DNA from: Okeania sp. SIO3B5
GTDB taxonomy: Bacteria > Cyanobacteriota > Cyanobacteriia > Cyanobacteriales > Microcoleaceae
Assembly: GCF_010692555.1 (NCBI RefSeq)
Contig: NZ_JAAHHG010000006.1
Location: 1-54,662, forward strand
Length of the DNA stretch: 54,662 nt
Direction of reading: 5' to 3'
This document shows positions 14,872-23,250 of the stretch, one piece after another (positions within the stretch are counted from its first letter, which is position 1; the number at the start of each line of letters is the position of its first letter). The notes under the pieces are model-generated. The model worked only from the letters and a program-made list of their open reading frames with translations, searched no databases and was not told the DNA's origin. Made by a program: the position numbers and the translations under genes.

Positions 14872-16011
14872 CTAATTTTTGCCCAACTTCAACCTTTCTT
14901 TTTCTGACAAATTTTCTTCCAGTACACTAATATTTTCCACAGGAATATTAACTTTAACTTGCTCACCTATAGCATATTGATTCAGATGAAAAGGATTAAT
15001 ATTTTGTCTGCGGATAACTATCTTAGTTTTGTCTGTTAAACGCACTACATAACGAGTGTCTGTACCAATATAAACAATATTTTCTATTATCCCTGAAAAA
15101 TCTGCTTTTTCTGTAGAAGTTGATGGGTAAATTTCTATTTTTTCCGGTCTGACAACTAAGGTAATAATTGTATCTATTGGCAGATGATGAACTGCGGATA
15201 TTAACAATGGTAAATTTCCATCTATTAGCACCAAACTTTTATCCTCTTGATGTGCAGTTATTCGCCCTGTTAAAAAGTTACTTTCTCCGATAAATTCAGC
15301 CACAAAACGAGTTTTTGGTTGCTCATAAATCTCGACCGGAGTTCCTACTTGTAGAACTTCTCCTTGGTACATAACTGCTATTCGGTCAGACATTGTTAAA
15401 GCTTCTTCTTGGTCGTGAGTAACATATATAAAAGTAATACCTAACCTTTGCTGCATTTGCTTTAATTCCAACTGCATTTCTTTGCGTAATTTCAAGTCTA
15501 AAGCACCTAAAGGTTCATCAAATAATAATACTGCTGGTTGTTTAATTAATGCTCTTGCTAAGGCGACTCTCTGTTGTTGTCCACCAGATAATTGTCGGGG
15601 ATAACGTCTTTCCATATCTGTTAATTTTACTTGAGCTAAAGTATCAGTTACCCGACGATTTATTTCTGGGCGTGAAATATTTTCCATTTCTAATCCAAAG
15701 GCAATATTTTCTGCCACTGTGAGATGGGGAAATAAAGCATAATTCTGAAAAACTGTATTGACTGGGCGATGAAATGGCGGACTATTTCCTATTAGTTGAC
15801 CTTGAATATAAATTTCTCCGGATGTGGGCATTTCAAAACCAGCTATCATTCTTAATGTGGTTGTTTTACCACACCCAGAAGGACCTAATATAGAAAAGAA
15901 TTCCGATTTTTTTATTTGGAGATTTATATTATTTACAGCGATAAATTTTTTTTGATTTTGACTTTTGAATACTTTGGATATGTTGATGAGTTCGACGGTC
16001 TGAGATAGCAT
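14872..16011 (-). CDS. potA: Spermidine/putrescine ABC transporter ATPase PotA
   Basis: This 379-residue protein is a full PotA-type ATPase: Walker A GPSGCGKTT (43-51), Q-loop FQNYALFPHLT, signature LSGGQQQR (141-148), Walker B VLLFDEPLGALD (161-172) and the switch His in YVTHDQEEALTMSDR. A C-terminal TOBE region (ADFSGIIENIVYIGTDTRYV) is typical of polyamine and iron/sulfate importers. It energises the PotB/PotC permease. It is the last pot gene on the minus strand, but it is cut off from potD by about 3.2 kb holding a patatin gene and repeats, so it probably has its own promoter. Polyamine specificity is inferred from family and context. Confidence 0.92.
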   Translation of the reverse strand: MLSQTVELINISKVFKSQNQKKFIAVNNINLQIKKSEFFSILGPSGCGKTTTLRMIAGFEMPTSGEIYIQGQLIGNSPPFHRPVNTVFQNYALFPHLTVAENIAFGLEMENISRPEINRRVTDTLAQVKLTDMERRYPRQLSGGQQQRVALARALIKQPAVLLFDEPLGALDLKLRKEMQLELKQMQQRLGITFIYVTHDQEEALTMSDRIAVMYQGEVLQVGTPVEIYEQPKTRFVAEFIGESNFLTGRITAHQEDKSLVLIDGNLPLLISAVHHLPIDTIITLVVRPEKIEIYPSTSTEKADFSGIIENIVYIGTDTRYVVRLTDKTKIVIRRQNINPFHLNQYAIGEQVKVNIPVENISVLEENLSEKERLKLGKN

Positions 16012-16050
16012 ATTATATCAAATCTGGTTAAATACTTATTATATAGTTGA

Positions 16051-16110
16051 GAGTGGGGGAGTAGGGGAGTAGGGGAGTAGGGGAGTGGGGGAGTAGGGGA
16101 GTAGGGGAGA
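16051..16110. repeat. Octamer repeat AGTAGGGG
   Basis: About seven copies of AGTAGGGG/AGTGGGGG stand upstream of potA. The same octamer recurs, inverted, at about 23207-23238 and in direct orientation at 54514-54600. Between this and the MITE at 16554 I see no gene, only AT-rich DNA with a dispersed unit (near 16365-16386) also found near 54613. Confidence 0.85.
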
Positions 16111-16553
16111 TTGAAGTAATTATAGAATTATAAACATATATTATATAACCGTATTTTATATAAAAATAAGAATAATTAACAATAACTGGCGTGTTAATTA
16201 TCAAGAAAGTTATTCAGTATGAGTTAATTACTTAATAATTGAAGTATCACTTACACCAGTTATTGAGTTGATGAGATACAAAGTTTTATTGCTCTAGGGA
16301 ACAGGGAAGGAATAAATGGTCTTATAACTGTACCTCACTATCCTCAAAAATGCTGTAAGCATAGTGTTCTTTTTTCAAATTGGTATAAAAAACTTAAATC
16401 TCAGACAACGTCATATTTTTCATTCTTCCTTATTTATTCTGGTATTTTTCAAGCATTTAAAATGCTACTGTATAATATTTTGGCAGTCCTGCAAGCGTAA
16501 TAGTATTAATTAAACTAGGGACAAATTATCTACAGATTTATTATTTACTAATT

Positions 16554-16789
16554 AGGGTTTGCTGATTACATCTCAAAGCATTTACAGATGAAGGATTTAG
16601 TCTTTTTAGGAGCAAAAAAAGTGCCTGGTTTTCAGTGCCTCAGAGCTACAAAAAGTAAGTATTTTGGGATGATTATGACAGAACAATCCAGGGATAATTT
16701 TTCCAACTACCTCCTCTATAATTCCCCTAACTCCTAACTCCTAACTCCTGACTCCTCCCCTTACCACTCATACTTTTTCAGCAAACCCT
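16554..16789. mobile_element. MITE-like element, family A (copy 1)
   Basis: It runs from AGGGTTTGCTGA to its exact inverse TCAGCAAACCCT and is flanked by a 4-bp duplication AATT (16550-16553 and 16790-16793). The 236 bp have no coding capacity. Its right end supplies the stop codon of the adjoining patatin gene. Confidence 0.8.
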
Positions 16790-17882
16790 AATTAAGATTA
16801 ATAAAACGGGCGATCGCTTCTTTAACTAAGGGATAATTTACTTGATTTTCTAAGTCTACATAAGCAACTTTTCCTTGCTCAATAAATGCTTCTGTAACTC
16901 TGATTAGTTGATTAATCTGAGGTTCTCTAGCATCATCTATTGCTTCACTTACTTTTTCATTTATATAAGAGTTAATTACCTTTTTCTTATTTGTTCCTTG
17001 CTGAAAAATATTATTTAATTCAAACTGTAAACGTAAGTAACCTTCAGGATTCTTTGTAGACATAATTTGTTCTGCTACAAGGCTATTCGCTGAAGACTGA
17101 GAATTCATCAATATATCAATTAGTTTGATTGCCCATTCAGCTAGTCCCCATTCCACTATTTGCTTATAACTATATGGCTGGCTAGTTTCACCTGTGCCAA
17201 TAGAAATTATCGAAATATCTTCTAGTTTATGACCTAGTTTAATTCCATGACTTATTGCTGCTAATGTGGGATTATTTGCTGCTATTCCTCCATCTATATG
17301 TGGTAGACTCAAGTCTCCATTTTTCAATTCATAAGCTGGAAAATAAGTAGGAGCTGATGAAGAACTAGCACAAATTTCCCACAGAGGGAGATTGTCATAC
17401 CAAATGGTTTGTTTAGGTATTTCTGGATGATTATTTACAAAAATAGTCGGAGATTCCAAAAACATATTGTAAGCTACAATTAATAAGTTTATTTCATTAA
17501 TTTCTTGAAGTCTAATTGCTGTTCCATCTTGTCGTAAAAAGTATTTTTTCAAGACTTTAATTAAGCCTTCATTGGAAAACTTAGGAGCAGAAATTCCATA
17601 TTTCAATATTAAGGGTAATCTTTTGGGCGATAAGCGACTTTGGTATGGAAAAATATTGATTCCTTCTTCCTGATATAGTTTGAGAATATTAGCGCTTTCT
17701 GTTCCTGTAGCAACTAACGTTGCGATAATTGAACCAGTGGAAGTACCAGCTACTAAGTCAAAGTATTGATGTAAAGACTGACCTTTTTGTTCTTTAATTT
17801 GTTTTTCAATTTCTATCAGAATTCGTGCTGCAATTACTCCACGAATTCCACCGCCATCTAAACTAAGAATTTTGAAAGTCAT
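16788..17882 (-). CDS. Patatin-like phospholipase
   Basis: This 364-residue protein is a patatin/CapV-like lipid hydrolase. The oxyanion motif DGGGIRG spans residues 9-15, the nucleophile elbow GTSTG gives Ser48, and the catalytic Asp lies in HIDGGIAANNP. Both dyad residues are present, so it should hydrolyse acyl lipids. It sits between potA and potD, but it is flanked on both sides by family A MITEs: one begins 22 bp upstream of the start, and the other provides the stop codon TAG. The C-terminus may therefore have been reset by the insertion. It is probably not a functional part of the transporter operon. Some patatins are effectors in antiphage systems, but no cyclase partner is seen here. 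Confidence 0.88.
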   Translation of the reverse strand: MTFKILSLDGGGIRGVIAARILIEIEKQIKEQKGQSLHQYFDLVAGTSTGSIIATLVATGTESANILKLYQEEGINIFPYQSRLSPKRLPLILKYGISAPKFSNEGLIKVLKKYFLRQDGTAIRLQEINEINLLIVAYNMFLESPTIFVNNHPEIPKQTIWYDNLPLWEICASSSSAPTYFPAYELKNGDLSLPHIDGGIAANNPTLAAISHGIKLGHKLEDISIISIGTGETSQPYSYKQIVEWGLAEWAIKLIDILMNSQSSANSLVAEQIMSTKNPEGYLRLQFELNNIFQQGTNKKKVINSYINEKVSEAIDDAREPQINQLIRVTEAFIEQGKVAYVDLENQVNYPLVKEAIARFINLN

Positions 17883-17903
17883 TATAGTTTTGCCTTTATA
17901 AAT

Positions 17904-18399
17904 AGGGTTTGCTGATTAAATATCGCGCTTATTGACTGATATTGATTTGAGCAATTTTAGACCTGAAAAAAGTGCGAGATTTTAGGTGGTAATGGTTCAA
18001 AAATTCAGGATTTTGCTCAAGAGTTGGGCAGAACAATCTTGGGAAAAAACGCCCGCTCCTACCTCCTCCAAATTCCCATTTCTCCTCTCCCCCTCCTGGG
18101 AGCAGGACTATTTCAAAGTATAGTATATTAACGATTTAGGGAGAATGGGAGTAATAGACATAGAGGAACAGTGAAATTTGTCAAAATTTGCCGATTTTTC
18201 AGCTAATAAGCGTCGTTAAGCTCTGAGATGATATTTGTTTCAACGCCGCTTAAAAGCCCCTATCCCCGTGTCTCCGTGTCTCCGCGTCCCCGTGTCTATG
18301 GAGAATGAAACAGCCCTGCCCTCCTGGGAGGGGGAGGGGCGAGGGGTGGGTTGTCTCCTGTCTCCTACCTTCACCCATAAGACTTTTTCAGCAAGCCCT
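17904..18399. mobile_element. MITE-like element, family A (copy 2, enlarged)
   Basis: The ends AGGGTTTGCTGA and TCAGCAAGCCCT are flanked by the duplication AAAT (17900-17903 and 18400-18403). At 496 bp it is twice copy 1, because it carries an inserted dispersed repeat (18108-18238). It shares inner words with copy 1 (AAAAAAGTGC, GCAGAACAATC-like). Confidence 0.75.
18108..18238 (+). repeat. Dispersed ~130-bp repeat F, copy 1
   Basis: This stretch is about 80 percent identical by eye to the reverse complement of 42639-42773. Shared words include GGGAGAATGGGAGTAAT, GAACAGTGAAATTTG, CAAAATTTGCCGATTTT and TTAAGCTCTGAGA. Confidence 0.7.
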
Positions 18400-18603
18400 A
18401 AATATAATTATTGAACTACTCAATTCTATCATTGATATATAGCAATTCCCAAGAAGTGTGAAGTACAAAATTCCTTTTTTTTAGGGAGTATGGAGCAGAC
18501 TAAGACGCATTTAAAATGCCCCTTAGCAATTCATAAGTTAGAAGTCAAAAGTCGGAAGTAATAGGAGGTTGTACTTTTAATTAAGTACACAACAAATAAT
18601 ATT

Positions 18604-18719
18604 ATGTCCGGATAATTAGTGATAAAAAAAACTTTCTCTTTTTTCTTGCTTCTTCCTTCTTTTTGTCCTCCGGACTCCTGACTCCTCCGTCGTTTATTTA
18701 TAACTATTCAACTGGACAT
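18604..18719. mobile_element. MITE-like element, family C (copy 1)
   Basis: The left end ATGTCCGGATAATTAGT pairs imperfectly with the right end ACTATTCAACTGGACAT (116 bp). The left half recurs at 42512. The surrounding 18400-19025 has no gene. Confidence 0.6.
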
Positions 18720-18834
18720 GATATAAGTGCTTTAAATGTACAACAGCTTAGGGAATAGTAATTCGGAAAACAGGGGATAGAAACAAAGAAAAATAACTGT
18801 ATCGCACTAATTTGAGAAATGTTTGTTACAAATG

Positions 18835-18862
18835 GTAGGGACGTTGCATACAACGTCCCTAC
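18835..18862. repeat. Perfect 12-bp hairpin GTAGGGACGTTG
   Basis: GTAGGGACGTTG, loop CATA, CAACGTCCCTAC. It is a compact dispersed palindrome of the type seen in cyanobacterial intergenic DNA. Confidence 0.75.
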
Positions 18863-19025
18863 GAAAGAAGGAAAAGGAAAGAAGGAAGAAGGGATAAATA
18901 TTGAAAAAAAGGGAAAAATAATTGTACCGCATTAGGTTGAAATCTGCTGTATAGCTATAAATAGATTGATAGTAATTTTTAGGCAGAGAAATGTGTTCCT
19001 ACTGTTCCTTTTTCCCTGTTATTTT

Positions 19026-19210
19026 GTAAGCATTCAGCCGTCAGCCATCAGCTATCAGCTATTGCTTTTAATTTAGGATAAAAGGCTTTATTAATTGTCT
19101 TACTACAAAAGTTGGCTCCCCTACCCTTAAAGTCAGTTGTTAATTTAAACACTGTCCTTAAGAAGAGAGTCTTGTTGCTGATAGCTGACAGCTAATAGCT
19201 GAATGCTTAC
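19026..19210. mobile_element. MITE-like element, family B (copy 1)
   Basis: It has perfect 13-bp ends GTAAGCATTCAGC/GCTGAATGCTTAC, weaker complementarity for about 25 bp more, and a perfect 8-bp duplication GTTATTTT on both sides (19018-19025 and 19211-19218). The 185 bp are non-coding. It lies 45 bp past the potD stop. Confidence 0.85.
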
Positions 19211-19255
19211 GTTATTTTTAATATAAATCTCTCTCTAAAGTTGAGCTAAAAATTA

Positions 19256-20332
19256 CTAATTACCAACTCCTAATTTAACTTCTGTCCAAGCTTCATCATA
19301 TAGAATTGTGGCTTTACCAACATCTTGAATATAATCAAGTTTTGCAAATAATTCTTGTGGGGGATAAATGGCAGGATTATTCAAATCGACAGGTTCGATT
19401 AAACCTAAATCTTTTGCAGTTTGGTTTGGGGTTGCATACTTAATGAAATTGGAAATTTTTGCCCCTATTTCTGGTTCGAGAATGAAGTTAATAAATTTTT
19501 CTGCAAGCTCTTTATTATTACTGCCTTTAAGAATAACCATATTATCAGTTAAAAGAACACTTCCTTCTTTGGGAATAGCGTAACGAAGGTCGGGATTTTC
19601 TTTCATAATCTGGAAAATATCCCCACTCCATTCACAGGTTAAATCTACCTCTCCTTGGTCTAATAAATTTTGACCTGTATCGGGCGCAAAAGCAGCGATC
19701 GCTTCTTTATTTTTAATTAGAAAATCTCTAGCTTCATTAATTTCTTTCGGGTTAGTTGTATTGTGGTCATAACCAAGGGAAATTAAGGCAATTGAAAAGC
19801 TACTTCGCATATCATCTAATAGAGCAACTCTGCCTTTAAATTTAGGGTCAAACATAGTTGACCAACTATTAATTTCACCTTCAGTAGCTTTGATGTTATA
19901 GCCTATTCCCATTGTGCCCCATTGATAAGCCATACTATATTTATTTCCAGGGTCGTAAGGAGGATTAATAAATTTTTCATTGAGATTTTTCATATTAGGA
20001 ATATTTTCTTGATTTAGTTCTTCTAACAATCCTTCAGACACCATAATTTCCACCATATAATCACCCGGAAAAGCTACATCATAACCAGGATTTCCTGGCT
20101 TGATTTTGGCATAGAGGTCTTCATTACTTTCGTAGGTATCGTATTTAATTTTGACATTAAATTTATTTTCAAATTCAGTAATTACTTCAGGAGCAATATA
20201 TGTTGACCAATTATAAATACTCAGGATGTTATTATTGCTAATTTCTGAAGTATTAGGACTATTATTACTACAACCTATTGGTAAAATTACAGCCATAGTA
20301 AATAGCAGCAGAAAAGTAATCAGTTTTTTCAT
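19256..20332 (-). CDS. potD: Spermidine/putrescine-binding lipoprotein PotD
   Basis: This 358-residue protein has a lipoprotein signal (MKKLITFLLLFTMAVILPIG, then C21) and a periplasmic-binding domain of the PotD/PotF class: LSIYNWSTYIAPEVITEFE, YDVAFPGDYMVEIMVSEGLL, MAYQWGTMGIGYN, CEWSGDIFQIMKENPDLRYA and a C-terminal YIQDVGKATILYDEAWTEVK. The acidic and aromatic residues in the NWS, PGDYM and EWSGD segments correspond to the usual polyamine-contact regions. Length is normal. It is expected on the outer face of the plasma membrane, feeding PotB/PotC. It follows potC on the same strand after an 830-bp gap filled with repeats. Confidence 0.92.
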   Translation of the reverse strand: MKKLITFLLLFTMAVILPIGCSNNSPNTSEISNNNILSIYNWSTYIAPEVITEFENKFNVKIKYDTYESNEDLYAKIKPGNPGYDVAFPGDYMVEIMVSEGLLEELNQENIPNMKNLNEKFINPPYDPGNKYSMAYQWGTMGIGYNIKATEGEINSWSTMFDPKFKGRVALLDDMRSSFSIALISLGYDHNTTNPKEINEARDFLIKNKEAIAAFAPDTGQNLLDQGEVDLTCEWSGDIFQIMKENPDLRYAIPKEGSVLLTDNMVILKGSNNKELAEKFINFILEPEIGAKISNFIKYATPNQTAKDLGLIEPVDLNNPAIYPPQELFAKLDYIQDVGKATILYDEAWTEVKLGVGN

Positions 20333-20385
20333 ATTTACAGATATTTATTTAGAGGTTATCTAAGAAGTCTCATTTGCTATATCAA

Positions 20386-20480
20386 AGCCCCCTAAATCCC
20401 TCAAAATTGGGGGACTTTTACCAGCTAATGGATTCTTTTTCCCCCCAGAATTGGGGGGCTAGGGGGGCAAAATTCAGTAT
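20386..20480. repeat. Palindromic CCCCCTAAATCCC / GGGGGG repeat
   Basis: Two imperfect inverted blocks (CCCCCTAAATCCCTCAAAAT with TGGGGGACTTTT; CCCCCCAGAATTGGGGGGC) lie just upstream of potD. A similar AGTCCCCC ... GGGGGATTTAGGGGGATC unit sits at 42773-42855. Confidence 0.65.
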
Positions 20481-20657
20481 TAAGGGACTTCAAAATAAAA
20501 AATTATCCCATTAGCTATGAAAGTAAGGCAGTAGGGAAGAAATTGAAAAAGTAAGGAAGTAGAGAGTAGCTAGTTAAGGATACTAAGTACAAAAATTGGG
20601 ATAATTTATTTTCTGCTATTCCCTAAACAACTTTTCAGATATCCTCTTAGTCATTTT

Positions 20658-21156
20658 GTAAGAATTTCCTGCGGAATGCTGCGCAAACAGCCATTAGCAG
20701 TCAGCTTGTAAGCATTTCCTACGGAATGCTGCGCAAACAGCTATTAGCTGTCAGCTAGCCTCCTCCGGAGGAACTTCGTTAACAGCAACAAGACTCTCTC
20801 CTTAAGGACAGTGTCTAAATTAAAATAGACTTTAAGGGCAAGGGAGTCAACTTTTATAGTAAGACAATTAAATATTGCTTTTATCCTAAACTAAAAGCAA
20901 TAGCTGATGGCTGATAACGCAGTTCCTCCGGTAGGAGGCTGGCTGACGGCTGAATGCTTACGTCAGCTTTAAGGAATTAGTAGTTTGGGGATTTGAGTAA
21001 TATTGAGTCGTAAGCAAGTAGCTAATTTATTTCAGACTTTTAATTCTGTTAAATCTTTTAACTCTGATTACTCAAAAAAAGGGCAATTAAGTTAATAGCT
21101 CATGGCTGATAACGCAGTTCCTCCGATAGGAGGCTAGCTGACGGCTGTTTGCTTAC
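20658..21156. mobile_element. MITE-like element, family B (outer, interrupted copy)
   Basis: The ends GTAAGAATTTCC and TTTGCTTAC are flanked by GTCATTTT (20650-20657) and GTTATTTT (21157-21164), an 8-bp duplication with one difference. The right duplication overlaps the potC stop codon. A second family B element is inserted inside at 20708-20961. Confidence 0.65.
20708..20961. mobile_element. MITE-like element, family B (inner copy)
   Basis: It begins GTAAGCATTTCC and ends GCTGAATGCTTAC, with a perfect 8-bp duplication GTCAGCTT (20700-20707 and 20962-20969). Its core matches the reverse complement of copy 1 (AAGGACAGTGT, GTAAGACAATTAA, TTTTATCCTAAA). It carries extra small hairpin inserts near both ends. 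Confidence 0.8.
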
Positions 21157-21162
21157 GTTATT

Positions 21163-22026
21163 TTAGGTCTTTTTTTGATTCCCTAATTGTTCAACAAAAA
21201 GGGCAGATATTACCAACATTAAAGAAGCTATTAACATCAAAGTAGATATAGCATTAATTGCTGGTGTTACTGAAAATTTAATCATACCATAAACAAATAA
21301 TGGTAATGTCGTCGAACCTACTCCAGCAGTAAAAAAAGTTATTACAAAATCATCTAGTGACAAAGTAAAAGCTAATAAAGCAGCACTAAAAATTCCCGGC
21401 CAAATCAAAGGTAAAGTAATACGAAAAAAGGTTCTCCATTCATTAGCACCTAAGTCTAAAGCTGCTTCCTCTAAAGCTGGATCAAGTTCCGCTACCCGCG
21501 CTCTTACAGTTACCACAACAAAAGAGATACAAAATGCTATATGACCAATAATTACTGTTGGTAAACCTAGCACTAGACGAATGCCTAAAAAATTTTCTAT
21601 TAGTTGAAAACTTAGAGAAAAGAAAACTAATAAAGAAAGTCCTATAGTAATTTCTGGAATAATAATTGGTAGAAAAAGTATTGCCTCCAATATAGTCCGT
21701 CCGGGAAAACGAAAACGTTCCAATGCTAAGGCAATCATAGTACCAAAAATTGTGGCGATGATTGTCGAAATTACTGCTACTAAAAGACTGTTTTTTAAAG
21801 CCTCCCAAATCATCACATCAGTAATAGTGTCATTAGTTGCTCCTTGTAATAAATTCCGATACCAATCTAAAGTGAAGCCTCGCCAAATAGCATTAAAACG
21901 AGAATTATTGAAAGAGTAAATTACTAATATAAAAATTGGTAAATAGAGAAAGGCAAAACCCAGAGCAGCATTTAGCCATAACCCAAATTTACCAAGAGAA
22001 CGAATGAGTAAATCTAATTGTTTCAT
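21163..22026 (-). CDS. potC: Polyamine ABC transporter permease PotC
   Basis: This 287-residue inner-membrane permease has six predicted helices, starting LNAALGFAFLYLPIFILVIY. The ATPase-coupling EAA loop reads EEAALDLGANEWRTFFRITL followed by PLIWPGI. The order and size fit PotC of the PotABCD importer. The potB stop lies 143 bp upstream, and that gap holds a short repeat unit (GGGAACAGGGAA). The stop codon coincides with the target duplication of a family B MITE, so the element landed exactly at the gene's end without changing the protein. Confidence 0.9.
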   Translation of the reverse strand: MKQLDLLIRSLGKFGLWLNAALGFAFLYLPIFILVIYSFNNSRFNAIWRGFTLDWYRNLLQGATNDTITDVMIWEALKNSLLVAVISTIIATIFGTMIALALERFRFPGRTILEAILFLPIIIPEITIGLSLLVFFSLSFQLIENFLGIRLVLGLPTVIIGHIAFCISFVVVTVRARVAELDPALEEAALDLGANEWRTFFRITLPLIWPGIFSAALLAFTLSLDDFVITFFTAGVGSTTLPLFVYGMIKFSVTPAINAISTLMLIASLMLVISALFVEQLGNQKKT

Positions 22027-22169
22027 TCTATAGCAATCCTATTTTATTTGTGTATAAAAATCTTACCGCTTTTAGGGAACAGGGAATAGGGAACAGGGAA
22101 CAGATGGAAGTTTCAGTTTTTTGATCTACTTTTTGATTTGTCACAACTTATTTAGGATTGCTATAGTTT

Positions 22170-23057
22170 TTAGAGTGAGTTTTTTTTGTCTTCTGAAATT
22201 CGGAAATATATAATAACTGGGATTAATACAATTACCATTAATAAAATTGATAAGGCTGAACCAAACGGCCAATTTCTCGCTTTAATAAACTGATTTTGAA
22301 TTAGATTTCCCACCATCATAGTTTTGGCACCGCCTAAAATATCAGGAGTAATAAAAGCACCAAATGCTGGAATAAAAACGAGTAATGAACCAGCAACTAT
22401 TCCTTTGATTGTCAATGGTAAAACTATACGAAAAAAAGTTCGTAAATCATTAGCACCCAAATCTTGAGCAGCTTCTAACAAAGAAAAATTGAAACGTTCA
22501 ATTGTGGCATATAAGGGTAATATCATAAATGGTAAATAACCATAAACCAAACCAATAATCACGGCAAATGGAGTAAAAAGAATAGTCAAAGGTTCATCTA
22601 TTAACTGTAAACTTTGTAGGGCAATATTAAAGACTCCTTCAGTACGAAGTAATACAATCCAAGCATAAGTACGAACTAAAAAATTAGTCCAAAAAGGGAT
22701 AATTATTAGCATTAGTAATATATTGCGCAAAGGTGGTCTACGGGTAGCAATAAAATATGCTAAGGGGTAACCAATTAGTAAACAAATAATAGTTGTAATT
22801 AAAGCTAAAAATAAAGACCGCCCAAATATTCCCCAATATATTCCTTGAGCTAGTCGTTGATAATTATCTAGGGTAAATTCCCAAACAACGCCACCATAAG
22901 TACCTCTTTCTAAGAAGCTATAAATAAGTACAATTATTAAAGGGATGATGAAGAAAATTAAGATCCAGATAGTTGCTGGAAATAACAGAATTAGTAAATT
23001 GGTTAGTTTCCGAGTTTCAATGGTTGATGTTGATTGTTTTTTATGAGTTTGCCACAT
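22170..23057 (-). CDS. potB: Polyamine ABC transporter permease PotB
   Basis: This 295-residue permease has six predicted helices (first TNLLILLFPATIWILIFFII) and the EAA loop EAAQDLGANDLRTFFRIVLP. It partners PotC to form the channel. It is the first gene of the minus-strand pot series (B, C, D, then A). A family A MITE end begins nine bases upstream of its start codon at 23066, so any native promoter or ribosome site has been displaced or now lies in repeat DNA. No strong Shine-Dalgarno sequence is visible before ATG. Confidence 0.9.
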   Translation of the reverse strand: MWQTHKKQSTSTIETRKLTNLLILLFPATIWILIFFIIPLIIVLIYSFLERGTYGGVVWEFTLDNYQRLAQGIYWGIFGRSLFLALITTIICLLIGYPLAYFIATRRPPLRNILLMLIIIPFWTNFLVRTYAWIVLLRTEGVFNIALQSLQLIDEPLTILFTPFAVIIGLVYGYLPFMILPLYATIERFNFSLLEAAQDLGANDLRTFFRIVLPLTIKGIVAGSLLVFIPAFGAFITPDILGGAKTMMVGNLIQNQFIKARNWPFGSALSILLMVIVLIPVIIYFRISEDKKNSL

Positions 23058-23065
23058 ATTTAATT

Positions 23066-23250
23066 AGGGTTTGCTGATTAAATCTCAAATAATTACCAGA
23101 TAAAAGTTTTAGCCTTTTTAGGTATTGAAAAAGTACATGGTTTTCAGCTCTTCATGCTCATGCATGGAGCGCATTTTTAGCGCATAGTTGGGCAAAAAAA
23201 TTCTCCCCTACTCCCCTACTCCCCTACTCCCCTACTCCTGAAAAAGTCTG
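23066..23250. mobile_element. Family A MITE left end, degenerate right side
   Basis: AGGGTTTGCTGATTAAATCT starts at 23066, with family A inner words following, then inverted AGTAGGGG octamers. At 23238-23250 GAAAAAGTCTGA matches the inverse of the family A right end, but the last bases AGCAAACCCT are missing. A lone family A right end lies at 24636-24656, so the region may be a rearranged composite. Confidence 0.5.

Noticed and set aside
16788-17882. Patatin as effector of a CBASS-type defence system
   Set aside because: No nucleotidyltransferase or other CBASS partner is adjacent; neighbours are MITEs and transporter genes.
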